From Emergomyces orientalis (lineage: Eukaryota; Ascomycota; Eurotiomycetes; Onygenales; Ajellomycetaceae): a stretch of 64,000 nt of DNA. Position numbers and translations under genes: made by a program. The stretch is taken from positions 62,001-126,000 of the forward strand of contig MOWL01000025.1 in assembly GCA_002110485.1 (NCBI GenBank), read 5' to 3'. Below are positions 43,501-55,800 of this stretch, one piece after another. Every line of letters starts with the position of its first letter. Position 1 is the first letter of the stretch. Below the pieces are notes generated by a model. The model made no database searches. It worked only from the letters and a program-made list of their open reading frames with translations, and had not been told where the DNA came from.

Positions 43501-43565
43501 TGACCCCACAGATGCCTCCGCATGTTCAGAGTATCATGGACAGACTGATGAAGTGGAAGCAGTGA
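40561..43565 (+). CDS. NAB3: NAB3-like nuclear RNA-binding protein
   Basis: Five exons (40561-41851, 41920-42099, 42177-42660, 42719-42939, 43006-43565) join in phase to 911 residues. The first 420 residues are Pro/Ser-rich and disordered, with LRGEGDREEPWAPEVQKKYD just before the RRM. The single RRM starts with RNP2 LFVGNLP (about 428-434), and RNP1 is YGFVQF (462-467). An Arg/Ser/Asp-rich region follows (RRRDRRRSRSPYGRPGRYRS). Then comes a conserved helical segment, FVYHIENSFRDRGLRADVLI, and finally Gln/Pro-rich sequence with FSRQQNSMVPPNPAPQQ. This layout matches fungal Nab3, which with Nrd1 and Sen1 terminates non-coding Pol II transcripts. Each intron restores family sequence at the junction. 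The name rests on family layout and recall. Confidence 0.8.
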
Positions 43566-44257
43566 AACCCTTCATTCAAAATTTTCGATCTGCAAATATC
43601 TACATGGGAGGACTAAATCGGCGCCCTAGTTGTCTAGGGATTGGAGCAGTTATCCACGTTGTATACGGCAACCTATTCGACCCATATCAGCTGTTTGGCA
43701 AAGCTATCCACCCATCCAAACCTCCCCATTCCAACATTCCCCACCCCAACTCACCCATGCAATACCCAGAACCGGATAACAACGCACTGTGATCCATTTA
43801 TCTGGAAAGAAGCAAGAAACCTGAGCAGAGACCATGATCAACATATCTTACTAATGTAAATACCTAAATAATGCATTTTCCAACGGCCATATATCTAGTA
43901 ACACATCCCATACCCCCTTCCCCCAATTCCAAAGCGCTTTTAAATCAACCTTGTATCTCAAAACGTGACTGTTTTACAGTATATATATGCAACCAAATAC
44001 GTGTCACAGGGGAGGTGGGAAGCAGAAACGACAACCAAGACGATAAATAAAGCCCCATGAGAGTTGAATATAAGCAGTCTTCAAAACAGATATAATAATG
44101 TACAATAAGTCGTCCGTCCTTTTTGGTAACACCCAACCTTTCCGGCCGCCACCATGCCCTCAAACCAAATCGACGTATAATACAGCCTCTACCCTGCCTA
44201 TCGCCTAAATTCAAAATCAATCACTGAGCTAGCCCCTCCCCCCAGACCACTGCCCGT
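43566..44257. other. 3' flanks of convergent NAB3 and COA6
   Basis: About 690 bp contains the two 3' UTRs. No ORF with family features was found, and none is expected. Confidence 0.55.
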
Positions 44258-44792
44258 TTATCTCCCCGCCCTACTCTCCGCAGCCATCGCGGCGTCGTCC
44301 GCTTTTATCTTCGCAATCGTCTGATCCCGTTTATATTCCATAACGCGCTTTTCTTTGAAATATTTCACCTATATATGAGATTTCGTAAAAATTTTAGCCA
44401 TGCCCTTCGTCTTTTTATTTCATTTATTTTCTATTTTTTATTTTGTATTTCATATATTTTCTTTACTGAAAATTGGAAGATAAAAAATATATATATTATA
44501 GGTTTTCAGGTGTGACAAAGAAAAAACAAGGAAGAAAAGAAATACGCAAAGCACTCACCCAAGTTTTCGAACATGCACCTTCAAACTCGAGAATTTCCTT
44601 CGGGCATTTCGCGCGCACAGTTTTATCTTCCCGGACGGCGTCGACTATGTTGTTTGCGTCTAGGCATTCGAAGAAAGCGTCGCGAGCGATGTAGCATTGT
44701 TGTCGCGAGGAGCGGTCAGGGGCTATGGAACCGCCGTCTGCGGCTTTGGGCGTGGCGGGCGGGGAGGAGGATGATGATGAGAACCAGCCCAT
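44258..44792 (-). CDS. COA6: Cytochrome c oxidase assembly factor COA6
   Basis: Two exons (44559-44792 and 44258-44368) give 114 residues; the intron of 189 bp is longer than usual here. Exon 1 has CX9C (Cys33/Cys43) in CYIARDAFFEC and CX10C (Cys63/Cys74) in CPKEILEFEGAC, then TW. Exon 2 starts VKYFKEKRVMEYKRDQTIAK. This is the COX6B/COA6 coiled-coil-helix-coiled-coil-helix fold. COA6 works in the mitochondrial intermembrane space with the Sco proteins to deliver copper to Cox2. The N-terminus MGWFSSSSSSPPATP is short and typical of fungal COA6. It is divergent from SYS1. Confidence 0.93.
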
Positions 44793-45275
44793 TGTTTGCT
44801 CTTTTAAATAGTGGGTGGGAGGATGAGGGCTGCGGGTTCAAAAGTTTTAGCGGTAAATATATATTTTGATTTCTCGAATATATTAAACGTTGTCCCTCGG
44901 ATATCTTCGTCATTGCTGAGAGCCAGACGTTCAATATCATGTGATCTGCGGGCTTGGCCAGAATTCCGCTCCGAGGTGTGCTAGCCGCCTTGTTTACGCA
45001 ACATCATCATCATTATAACCATCAATAATAACAACAACTTCCGAACAACCCATTCATACGACCCACTGATTATTTATCTATAATAAATGTCCATGAACCT
45101 GCGCGAATAACAAAGGCTCCCCATCCGCTATACAATATTGTTCCATAAAACCGCATTCCCTTCCGCTCTACTGTCTGAAATGCCTCTCTCTCCCGCTCCC
45201 TTACATTCATAAATCTAACCAACCAAAAACAACGGCTACACACCTTTCTTTTCTCACTCCTTTCGCATCGGCTTC
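44793..45275. promoter_or_regulatory. COA6-SYS1 divergent intergenic region
   Basis: This 483-bp gap separates divergent start codons. It contains short CAT/AAC-rich simple sequence near 45003-45035 and a pyrimidine-rich SYS1 leader. No specific sites were assigned. Confidence 0.45.
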
Positions 45276-46084
45276 ATGCAACGGCGTCGCAGACCTCCTC
45301 GAGCCGGGACTCTTACCGACTTTCCTCCGCTTAAGATCTTGAAAAAGATCCTCTTCCTCCAAACCGCCTATTACACCTGCGCTACGATCCTAATTCTCTT
45401 CACGGCTGTGGTTGCCGGTACTGCCTTTTCACCCGACTTGATACTTTCCTGGCGCAGTCTCCGCGGTGATACGACGATAGGATGGACGCTCGGGCTCGTC
45501 TGGTTGCTTAACAGCGCTGTCGGGTAAGCGCTCGCTCTCATCTGTCTCCCTTCCGCTCCTTTTCGTTCATATTTTATTTTATGTTTATATTTTTGCCCCG
45601 TTCAACCTTGCGCTTTCATATTACTTTCCGGACCGTTCCCATATCTGACCACAGTGTAAACAGTGTCGTCTTCCTCCTGCTCTGGGTCTCCCGCTCAAAA
45701 CTTATCCCGGACTTCGCGCTCACAATCCACTTCATACACCTCCTCATCACCTCTTTCTACACTCATTCGCTCCCAACGAACTGGCTTTGGTGGGGACTGC
45801 AGATCGCTAGCTCAGCGCTTATGACATTCTTGGGCATGTGGGCTTGCCAGTGGAGGGAGCTGCAGCCCATCATTTTCGGCGGATCTGGTGCAAATGCCTC
45901 ATCGAGCAGTGGTGATAATAATGGCACGAACCGGTCAGGCGATGATACGACTGGAGATGGGGATGATGGTGGCGGTGGTGGTATTTTTGGGTTTTCGAGG
46001 GGTAGGGGCCGCGGAAGGAACAGGGATGGCGGAGGAGATTATGAGATGGTTGGAATGAAAGAGAGGGTTGATGATCCTGTTTGA
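45276..46084 (+). CDS. SYS1: Golgi membrane protein SYS1
   Basis: Two exons (45276-45523 and 45664-46084) give about 222 residues. The acceptor could instead be at 45654, adding three residues in frame. The sequence holds four hydrophobic helices: FLQTAYYTCATILILFTAVV, TLGLVWLLNSAVG joined to VVFLLLWV, FALTIHFIHLLITSFY and WGLQIASSALMTFLGMWACQ. Conserved blocks are RSKLIPDFALTIHFIHL and LPTNWLWWGLQ. Sys1 recruits the N-acetylated Arl3/ARFRP1 GTPase to the trans-Golgi and so controls Arl1 and golgin recruitment. The C-terminal 60 residues are Gly/Asp/Arg-rich and variable. Confidence 0.93.
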
Positions 46085-48145
46085 CGATTATTGTATACTT
46101 CTTTGCCCATTCTTTCTTTAGGGTTTCACTCCCTTTTCTTAATTTATTATACCCCTCGGTCTCTTTCGGTTTTCTCATGTCTTGCATCGTATTGGCGTGG
46201 GTTAGGGATGCATGGGCGGTAATGGAAAGCCTGGTCATTTAGATTTGCCCATATTTTCTCTTTTTTCCTTCTCTTTTTCTTTCCCTATCTTCTCTACGTT
46301 TCTGTTTGTTAGTTTAATTTTTCTTTTTGGTTATTTCGCCGACCAGCTATAGTGCTGCTCTTTTAAAGATTCTAGTTTCCGCTCGCTTGGGAAAGTCACA
46401 GGATTTCAGGCTTCTCGCGCTCACACAACGTCTCCTCCATGTACAGTACATCTACAATTAAAGGGAGATATTAATGACTGTGTTTTGGTGGCAAGAAAAG
46501 AGGATGCTGCCTCTCTGGGGTGTGCCCTGACTGAAGCCTAGAAATCTTGATAGGACCGCCATTTTGAATTCAAAAGTTGGCCGCGGCAGATATCTTAGCA
46601 GGATCCTTGAAGGCCCGCAGATAATACATCTACCATTGGAAAATGTGTTTTTTTTTTCAGTTGTTCTAGTTCTGGGCAAGTTTACCACTACTCCAGGATG
46701 GACTTGGCGGAAGTCAGAGAGTGCCTCGTTATCCCCGAAAATGTGGCTTTTTAGAGGCCAATGTTGACGATGTATGCAGTACGGAGGTGTGGAACAAAAG
46801 TCCTTGCACACGCTAGAAATATATATTGAAATATAAGTACCGGTGACAAATAATTCCGGCCCGGATGCTCAATGTTGGGGGTCTCAGAGCCTATGAGATA
46901 GGTATATATTAGTGTCTGACTGAATCCACTATAGGCGTGATAGGTATTAATAGGCCTTAAATCATCACTAACCTGCTTAGAGAGGTCATGTAACTGCATT
47001 ACCAATTAAATTTCTAGCGTGTGCAAGGACTTATGTTCCACACCTCCGTATGTTGTTGTTTGTGAAAGGGGGCTTTCCGTGGTGAATGATGGCATATCGA
47101 AACATTTTCTCGTTCAACAGAGTATTTCTTAATTAACCTTTAGACAAAAGGGTATCGGCATAAGGGATGTCTTTATTATCAAAAACTTAGGTTGTGTTGA
47201 CGGGCCACATTCATTCTCGTTTCTCTAGAGGACTAGCATTTCTATCTCGACAATTTTATTTTATTTCTTCACGGCTTTTTGAACCTTCCCCCTGGAGAAA
47301 ATTTTCTTGCAGATGTTTGTTTCAAAATGCTGAGCTAGCTTCCCAGGGGCCGGTTTTACCTTTTCCTTTTAAGGTCTAGCAGCAGCTAACTGAATCTGGT
47401 AAATATACCCGCCAGCCGCAGCCCTCTGAGAATCAGACAATCTCGCCACCTCCTTTTAACAAAACATTTGCAGCCGCGGCCAGATGCTAAAAATAGCCCG
47501 CGGAGGCTCAGGGGTATATTGAGATCTCAAAGCGAAAACCTATCATCGTGTTCTTCTTATTCCTTCTGTCTATAATTATACCCTGGGTACTGAAAGGATT
47601 GTAGGTGACTAACGATGGTTGTAAGGCGTAAGCATAAGTCTCAATTGTTGGCTACGAGGCGTGCATGGATAAAGAAAGATATCGCCAGAGTTTATTAATC
47701 AGCAGACATCTGATGTCTTCTGTTCTTCGATGGACCGATTAAGACCGACAGCTGACAGCAGCTGAATGAAGTAGTTAGAGTTCCATCGTTTAATCTAACC
47801 TGGGGGCAGCAACCCATTTCCAAATAGCTCAGGTTGTCGTTGCTGTGGTTTTTAAGTTAATCCACGCCCGAAATCTCAAATGTTATATGTCGAACAACAC
47901 AATCGCAGTTAGATGGGGAGATGGAGAGTTCAAGGCTGCTTCCCGGTGCTGATAAACGACACTGGTATTCCCCTTTCCGTGGGAGGAGATCAGGGGAAGA
48001 CGAGAATGATCCAAATGAGTTAAACAATGGGGTTATTAGGTCAGTAGAGCCGAATTTTGAGGATATGATTGCCATACGAAGGCCCTGCTTTTAAAAGGCC
48101 GCTCCAGTGAAACTAATTCACACCTTTAGACCAGCGCGAAGTTGG
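46085..48145. other. Intergenic region with a MITE
   Basis: About 2 kb lies between SYS1 and the DUF6536-type gene. It contains the inverted-repeat element at 46782-47048. The rest is AT-rich without a supported gene; the 46458-46811 minus frame overlaps the element end and lacks family features. Confidence 0.55.
46782..47048. mobile_element. 267-bp MITE with about 40-bp terminal inverted repeats
   Basis: The left end CGGAGGTGTGGAACAAAAG and the right end are inverted copies over about 40 bp with one mismatch. Both ends are flanked by TA (46780-46781 and 47049-47050). TA duplication and lack of coding capacity suggest a non-autonomous Tc1/mariner-type element. The interior is AT-rich with no ORF. 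Confidence 0.82.
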
Positions 48146-50775
48146 ATGCCCACAGCTACGAAAAACCCGGTATCGGTATTCACACCGTGGTTTTCGTCGC
48201 GATATTCGCGATGTTCTATTGACGAACAATCACAACCATTAACCAGGCCTTGCAGCTCGAAGAACGACGAACATAGAACCGAATGGGGCAAGGATGCCCT
48301 CTTATGCGCATGGTGCGCGTCTGCTGTCTTAGTCCTCAACGTTACTTTGATAACCACGGCGGCTGCGGTGTCATATTCCAAATTTGGCTGGCAAAGCTTC
48401 TCCTCTGCAGTTCTGTATCAGGGGAAATGTTCTGTTTCCAAATATTCGGCAACGGCCATACACCTCGTGGCTAACATTCTTAGCACCATTATGTTGGCGG
48501 CCAGCAACTATTCCATGCAGTGTCTCAGCGCCCCAACGCGCGAGGATGTCGACCGAGCGCATAAGAGGAGGGTGTGGTTAGATATTGGTGTGCCGAGTGT
48601 GGGCAATCTGTTTGTGTTCAAGAAGGGGTGGAGGCCATGGTTGTGGATCGTCCTGTTTGGTACATCTTTACAAATTCATCTGATGTTTGTTTGAAAATAC
48701 CTCTTCACCTTTTCCTGCCTAGTAAGCCTCGGCGGCGGAGCTGATTTTATTGACAGCTACAACTCCACAACTTATCATTCCCTGGGACCCTCCCAATATC
48801 CTATAATTGCTGTGCCACCTCGCACTGATTTCGAGCAAGCTCTGCTTGACAACTCCGCTGATGAATCATGTTTTAGCAACACCGCGTTTACGGATATTTC
48901 CACTTACCGTGATACCGTGACGCGAGGCCAAATGAACAAGCGTTCAAAATCTGACTGTATCGAAACTTTTGCAGTTGATTACTTGTCAGGCCAGGGGATC
49001 CTTGTGCTCGTTTCTAGCAACATGTCATCGGGGGGAGACTCGTTAGTCTATGTGAACGACGGATATCGTCCGCATTCAGTTAGATCTGCATTTCGGTGGA
49101 TGTGCCCTCAAAAGGAGATGGACTGCTCCCGGAACCTACTTCAGAAGCAAATTCACAATTGGTCTGTGTGGATGCCACGATATTGGTCTGCTGACAAGTT
49201 GGAACTGAAGGAACCAGGTTCTGGTGAAAGTGAAACGTTGGACGTTCCCGAGGGGGTTTCCAATAGCCAAGATCCAAGCGATTTAGAACGACTTCGCCAG
49301 CTAATAGACCAGGCTCGTGATGTGGAAGAACTTCGTGCAGATCTTGATAACGCAGGTATCTGGGAGAATAGCACCTGGGCGCAAGAAATTGACGTCCAAA
49401 AAGCCGGAACCAAGTGCAGCAAAGATATGCCTCTGACAGAGATGTATGAAATAGATCACTGTCTGAGTAAGAAAATTGAAGAAACGTGCCGACTGATGTT
49501 TAGCCCATTGATTTGCATCATCCTTATTGTCTTTAATGCAATCAAAGTGGGTTGTATGTTTTACATCGCGCATGACGACCGGAAGGAGGTTCTGTTGAAC
49601 GTCGGAGACGCTATCTCATCGTTCCTTACGTGTCCGGACCCAGTCACCAACAACGCCGGGCTACTGTCCAAATCCATCATATCAAAAGGGTTTCAAGGCT
49701 GGCGTCCAGCCTTCCCTGTATTGTGTGGGATATTTAGGGCATTTGGCCACCGTCATTTGAAAGATGACCCTTATAAAATTTCGCCTGGCCGGCTACGATG
49801 GATGAGAGCACCTAGCGTTGGTCGCTGGCTTTCGACAATTACTTTGTAAGATGGCATCCAAAAACCCTGTGAGATCAGATCTAACCTGGTATAAATTATA
49901 TTAGATGGGGACTTATTCTTGGAGCTGCTGGGGCCAGCTTCCAAACGGCAGTCAATCGAGTGCGCGAAGCGGACGATTCAGCCAGCATCTGGGAATACAA
50001 CCTGGGAGTTGCAAGTTCACACACCATAATTAACGCCCTCATACGGGAAACCACTGGTCGCTCGGTCGTGTATATGGTTCTTCTCGCTAACACTCCGCAG
50101 CTCCTTGCATCTTTGGCGTATTTTTTGAACAACACATTGTTGACGAACATGTTGCTGTCGGCGGAGTATGACGACTATTCTGTCGAGAGAATGATGCTCC
50201 GGGTTTCGAGGCCCAGAGGTGGGCAACGGTCAACATTTTACCTGAGCCTACCACATACCTATAGTATCCCATTACTCATCGTGTCCACGCTGCTCCATTG
50301 GCTCATCTCACAAGGCGTCTTCCTCATTGACATCCTCGGGTTCGACATGGGTGGAAATCCAATTGAAGGCTCAGAAATAATCACTTTGGGATACTCACCA
50401 GGAGCAATTCTTTATGGAATGGCTATAGCTGTATTGTTACTCTGTTTGCCTGTAGCGCTGGGCTTGAGCAGGTTTCGATCACGGGTGCCCTTCGCAGGCA
50501 GCTGCAGCGCTGCCATCAGTGCAGCGTGCCACCCGGATACGATAGGGGTGGATGACCATGCTCTGAGGCCAATTATGTGGGGGGAGATAATGGCGCGGCC
50601 CAATTCTAAGAATAGTAATAACGCTGGTGTTGGAATTGGCTGCTGGGATGAGCCATATGGTCAATACGGGTATGCGTTCCCAACTGCGGGGGAATTTGAG
50701 GCTGCTCAACGTTATCACTGTAGCTTCACATCGGAAGAGGTCATCGCGCCCAGTTCAGATAGGCTGTATATTTGA
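48146..50775 (+). CDS. DUF6536-type fungal multi-span membrane protein
   Basis: Three exons (48146-48684, 48757-49845, 49905-50775) join in phase to 832 residues; I chose the first ATG since the frame upstream begins only with GTG. The first domain (GWQSFSSAVLYQGKCSVSKY, HLVANILSTIMLAASNYSMQ, CLSAPTREDVDRAHKRRVWL, DIGVPSVGNLFVF) is the conserved DUF6536 block. A soluble loop of about 250 residues and a Cys-containing segment follow. More membrane helices come next (LMFSPLICIILIVFNAIKVG; GLILGAAGASF; IPLLIVSTLLHWLISQGVFL; ILYGMAIAVLLLCLPVALGL). The family is expanded in filamentous ascomycetes and has no known function to me. Neighbours give no clue. Confidence 0.85.
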
Positions 50776-51407
50776 ACTGTAACGCACGTTTAATCAACCT
50801 GATTATCGAGTTAGCCTATTGTTCAGAATTTAGCCGTTTTATCTAGATTTTGGAAGCGATGACGTCGCAAACTCTAGGGGATAATTATAGTTCCACGTGA
50901 TCAGATTTGCCCCAAGCTATCCCAAAGCTACATAATCAAGTGACCGCATCCCCCAAAAGCCCATCAATTCCCCAACCTCATCCGTGTCTGCGAACATTGG
51001 CCCAAGCCCAATTCTTGTTGCTGAATATTTTTGAGACGTTCTATCCCTAAGACATCTGTATCTTTCATTCGCTGCTTGAGTACCCCTCTTTCATCTCATC
51101 CCTTACCCCTGTTTAGCTCAGCATGACTCTCATGGTTTGCCGATCATTCGCAAGCGCGCAGGTTTAAGAGGTCTGAGATCACGAAATTGCTTTCTCATAC
51201 TGTTAGTTATTTATACTTGAAGGTATAAAAATGTTTCTTTATTTCTCCCCTTATTCTTTTATGCCTAGGGAATCAGGCGATCGCGCTTGGTTTGGCGGTT
51301 CAGGCTTGCAGAACCAAACCAAACTCCAAACTCTAGAAGAAATGAACGTCCCTAATTACTTTCCTTTAAAAAAAAAAGGGAACAAAGTAGGGACGTGTAT
51401 ATAAACG
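50776..51407. other. Intergenic spacer upstream of COG5
   Basis: About 630 bp lies between tandem plus-strand genes and contains the COG5 promoter. TATA-like TATATAAA lies at 51398-51405, only a few bases before the ATG, and so is unlikely to be the functional box. Nothing else was recognised. Confidence 0.5.
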
Positions 51408-52886
51408 ATGGCCGATTCTGAGCCGTCTTACATCGACTACGAAACCTTCCTTGATCCCTCATTCTCCCCCTCTTCTTTCGCCAACACCCTTGTCACGAGC
51501 ACAAACAATCCGTCCGATACCCCGCTCGATCTATCCACTCCATTGTCTCGTGTTCTTTTCGATATTCAAGAGATCGACACTCATATCCATACATTGACTA
51601 CGAAATCTGCGCTTCCTCTGCTCACACATACGCGCGATCAGACTGATGCTGGTCAGCGGGTTCTGGAGGCGGTTGAGGGGCAGGTTTCTGCATTGAGGGA
51701 GGGATATGAGAGGCTGGAGAAGGATGTTTTGGAGCGTTGGGAAAGTGCAGAGGAGGTCCGAGGTGCTGCAGAAAGGTCATGGGCGACTGTGAGATTGGCA
51801 AGGGCCGTGGGAAGGTGTTTGGTGCTGGGTAGGCAGCTAGAGGGCCAGATGTTGGAGCTAACTGGCCGCCCAGTCGGAGCAGGGGCAGGCAGTGGAGGTT
51901 CGCTAGTGGTAGAGGAGCATAGGGCACTGGTGCGAGCTTCTAACACGCTGTTAATGCTCCGGCGGATGTTTATTACAACTGAAGATGGGGAGGAAAGTTA
52001 TGGGCTTGACCGAGTTAAGGTTATCAGGACTCTGAGAAATGATCTGATCGCTCCGGCTGAGAGTGCGGTCAAGGCCAGAGCAGCACAAATTATCAATAAA
52101 TTCTCGCTGTCCTCTTTAGCGATGGACACGGGTGGCGTAGGGTCTGGTGTTGGTGGTTCGGGCACTCAACTCCAAGCTTCCGGAACGTCGACGTTCGCGC
52201 AAGCCGAAGATGCAAAGTCCCGAATTACGTCCGCCATTACCGCATTATATCTATTATCCCCAACTCCACACACATCGATTCTGGCGCCTAAATTCCAGCC
52301 AGAATTACTCCTTGCAACCTTGAAAGGCTATATCCATACATGTCTAACTTCATCGCTAGCTTCGTTGTCGCGCTCATTGTCGATGCTCCCAACCCTCGAC
52401 CGGACTCTTCAAGAAACATCTGCCAAGTGTCAAAACATCATGGCCCTTGAAACTCTTCTCGAAACCATCAAACCTCCCGCTCATCCTTTCCTTCATTATA
52501 GTTACCCTGCCCTTTCCATTGACTCAGAAACCACAGCCAGATCTACACCAAATCCATCTATCAAAGCCAAAAACAATCTTCTCCAACCATTACTCCAATC
52601 CCTCGACACATCCTCTCTTCCTTCCTACTTCTGGCGCTCACTTGCTTCGTCCCTCTCAACACGGGTACAAGAGATTGTCAATCGCGGGGGCGTTTCTGCG
52701 CGGACCCTGAGATCGAATCGGGAGCGGCTCCGTGAGCAATTGAGGGAATGTGTTCTGCGGGGTTCACAGCTACCAAATAATAGCATCAGTAGACTGGGAG
52801 GCTCTAGTGGTCCGATTGTGGTTGGTAACTGGGAACGGGAAGCAGCGGTTATGGTAAGTGCAGTTGTGGGCGTCTTGGGAAGATAG
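51408..52886 (+). CDS. COG5: Conserved oligomeric Golgi complex subunit COG5
   Basis: A single exon encodes 492 residues. The N-terminus MADSEPSYIDYETFLDPSFS with FANTLVTSTNN is the conserved Cog5 start. The following heptad-rich stretch (SRVLFDIQEIDTHIHTLTTK and VLEAVEGQVSALREGYERLE) forms the coiled-coil region of CATCHR tethers. LARAVGRCLVLGRQLEGQML and LRRMFITTEDGEESYGLDRV are further family blocks. Cog5 belongs to lobe B of the COG complex, which tethers retrograde vesicles at the Golgi and maintains glycosyltransferase recycling. A Gly/Ser-rich loop (residues about 240-260) is variable. No introns are visible. Confidence 0.88.
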   Translation: MADSEPSYIDYETFLDPSFSPSSFANTLVTSTNNPSDTPLDLSTPLSRVLFDIQEIDTHIHTLTTKSALPLLTHTRDQTDAGQRVLEAVEGQVSALREGYERLEKDVLERWESAEEVRGAAERSWATVRLARAVGRCLVLGRQLEGQMLELTGRPVGAGAGSGGSLVVEEHRALVRASNTLLMLRRMFITTEDGEESYGLDRVKVIRTLRNDLIAPAESAVKARAAQIINKFSLSSLAMDTGGVGSGVGGSGTQLQASGTSTFAQAEDAKSRITSAITALYLLSPTPHTSILAPKFQPELLLATLKGYIHTCLTSSLASLSRSLSMLPTLDRTLQETSAKCQNIMALETLLETIKPPAHPFLHYSYPALSIDSETTARSTPNPSIKAKNNLLQPLLQSLDTSSLPSYFWRSLASSLSTRVQEIVNRGGVSARTLRSNRERLREQLRECVLRGSQLPNNSISRLGGSSGPIVVGNWEREAAVMVSAVVGVLGR

Positions 52887-55800
52887 GAGAAGTGAGAGAA
52901 ACGAAAGAGATAACCGCATTGTGCACGTATGGCGCCCATGCGTTCTTTTGGATGTCTGAATTTTACGTTTTTAATCGTCTACGATTTTTCTTTCTGCCTT
53001 CCTCTGAAAGCTCCCTTTCACAATTTCGTTGTTCTCGCTCCCAAATGTTCCTAGCCAGCGAGCTTCCAGTTCAATTCCCGGCAAATGTTAGCTCAGGTTT
53101 CCCCCCTCATGTACGTATGTTTATGTACTGTACAATTCCAATCTTTAGGACGAATCAATGTTATTGGCACCGATGATGATGAGGATGTGTATTTGCAAAT
53201 GGCCACGGTATACCCCTTGGTCCATAAAACAGACCATATGACCACTATATACCTAGGCAAGACAGAACGATACACCGATACCTATAGCGATAAGTTAAAC
53301 CTACAAAGAACAAGAAAAGTACTGGGTCTACATTTCGACATATGCAGGTACATGTTCCCTTCATGCAACCTGTGCCCGTCAATCCATGGATACCCGCAAG
53401 CTCTTTGCCCCGCATCTCTTTGATTCCTTTCCAGCCAAGAAGTTAAAAACCATCCCAGGTACATGTATATGGTCTGGGCTCCCCATGGTTAACACCACCC
53501 CACTCCCCTATCTCGAAGCTCGAAGACATCATATTTCGGGGTTTTCGAAATCTATGATGTATGCATGACTTACTATTTGCATTTTATCGCGTCCTTTCCA
53601 GTTACCTTCGCGTCACCATTCCCTGTCAGTAACTACGCCCGCCTACTAGCCCTTGGAGTGTATCCTTCACACATTTCCCCTCTCATGCTCACAGAGCTCC
53701 CCTTACCTTGGATACAACATCTGTAACTGACAATGCTCTGAAAATTAAACTGATCTACATACCATTCTGCCCTGCCCTGTCCTGTGCAGTCCAGTGGCGG
53801 CATCAAGGTGTTGTTTCCTTGGCATGCAGTGCACATTGCTGTCCTGCCACATATAGCCATGGATCATAGGCAATATCGCCTTGATTTTGTTCTGATTCCA
53901 AAGTTGTTTTCCTTTGTCCCTCTCCTGTTCCATTTCCATTTCCCACCCTTCAAACGTTTTGCACAAGAATTCTCAAGGATTGCGCTTTTGCGCCTTCCCC
54001 TTATTTTTCTTGACGGCCCCTTCGTTTGTGGTATTCGGGTGGGAGGAGTTATTCAATTATTATGGTATGGCCCATGCAATCGATGAACCATCAACCATTC
54101 TTGAGCCCCGCGTGAAATATTCGGCAGTATCCCCATGCGGCAAAATAGACATTAATTTCCTGCGAGGAGAGTTGAGGGGACCTCTTCTTCCAAGGTTCCT
54201 CCCCGGTTTCCATTTTCGGGATTTGCTGGCTTTGTACAAGCTTTCGCATTTGAGTTCTCGAGATATCTTTGATAACCCTGCTTCCCCTGTGACAATTCTT
54301 ATAAATATGGTTTGAGAAGAGGCGAATAGACGATGGTGGATGGTATACAAAAAACAAGAAATGGTGAACTGCTCTCTGTCGTATGTCTCATCGTTCCTCT
54401 CAAGATTTTCGGCGACCAGATCAAACCTGCACCCCCTCCTCCTCTCTCCCCCCTCCCCAACCTTTACTCCACTCCGCCTACGCCCCCTTTCAAGCTCTTC
54501 CTCAGGTGCCACAGTGAGTATAAAGGGGGCAATGAAGTTGGTAACGAGTTTCTCGTCTCAAATTCCACCTTGGTTAACCGTGGACGCTTGATGTACCTTA
54601 CATATGCCACTTCAATATGACCCCCTGCCCCCCTAAACCCTTTTGATGTATCACAAGCTGGTCAAAACCAAATTTTTTGTCTAGACTGGCCGAACTTCCT
54701 GATTTCTGGAGCATCCCCTTTTACCCCACATCACGCCTAACCGCGCCCTCAACAACCCCTCACTTGAGGCGTGGCACGCCGCAAAAGCCTATTATTACTC
54801 AAGATCAAGTTTGAGGTTTTGAGTGTTGGTACCTTTTTCGAATATTGAACAAGATAAGATGGATGCGCCTTGAAACCTCCAGCATTTTACTATGATCTTT
54901 TTTTCCTCACCAAAGTAAGTAGCACTTGTCAACCAGGAAGATGGCTACTTCATAGTATAGTTTAGAGGTAAGTGACAGTGACAGTAACATTGACAACTAT
55001 ATGTATGACTGGGGATTTCGATCTCGCCTGTTCGAACAACTTTGCACAGGCCAAGTCAGCTCTTCATGATTCAGATTTATATTAGTTGTGTGTTACAGTC
55101 GAAGGTGCCCAGTCTCTCTGTATGTGAAACATGGTTGATTTGGCTCTTCATGAAAGATTTAAGGACGGAAGTAGTTAGACTTTTCGAATGAATAAGTACC
55201 TATGTATAGTTATCTCCTTTATTACACTGGCGTCAAATTAACTCCTTAATCTCCCTTAATATATCTCTTCTCCCATCTGCATTTGATCCATTATCTCAGA
55301 TCACCCGCATGTTCCTTGACCTCACGCAAGGCAAAACTTCCTTCCCAGGCACCTCAGGTACCAGGTTTACAGACACTTGCATAGATATCTGCAACAATTC
55401 CTATATATGAGAGACAACCATCAAACCCAGAAACATTATAATTAAGATGTATCAGAAAGACATCCTGTTTCCATCTCCCTTCTTTCATCTATATTCCCCT
55501 ATTTGCACCGCCCGTATTGTACACACATAAATTTCTCTCCCTTCCTGCCCCCACGCATTCCTTTCCTCACCCAGTCTTCTCCTCCCCGTTGCATCTTCTC
55601 TCAAACATTGTTCCACCATCGATCCAGAAGTACGAACTTTTTCAACCAACATTTATTTCTCTCTCCCTCCCACCTTTCATCATGTCCACGACAGAAATAT
55701 GACGGGTAACGTTTTGACATCACCGCCTTGCGCTGTGACCAATCCATCCCACTTCACTGAAGCGTGACATGAGGATGAAAAAGGAGTTCCCAACCTATCA

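Noticed and set aside
54060..54512. 150-codon minus-strand frame
   Set aside because: Charged and repetitive composition from purine-rich DNA, no family features, and no exon context.
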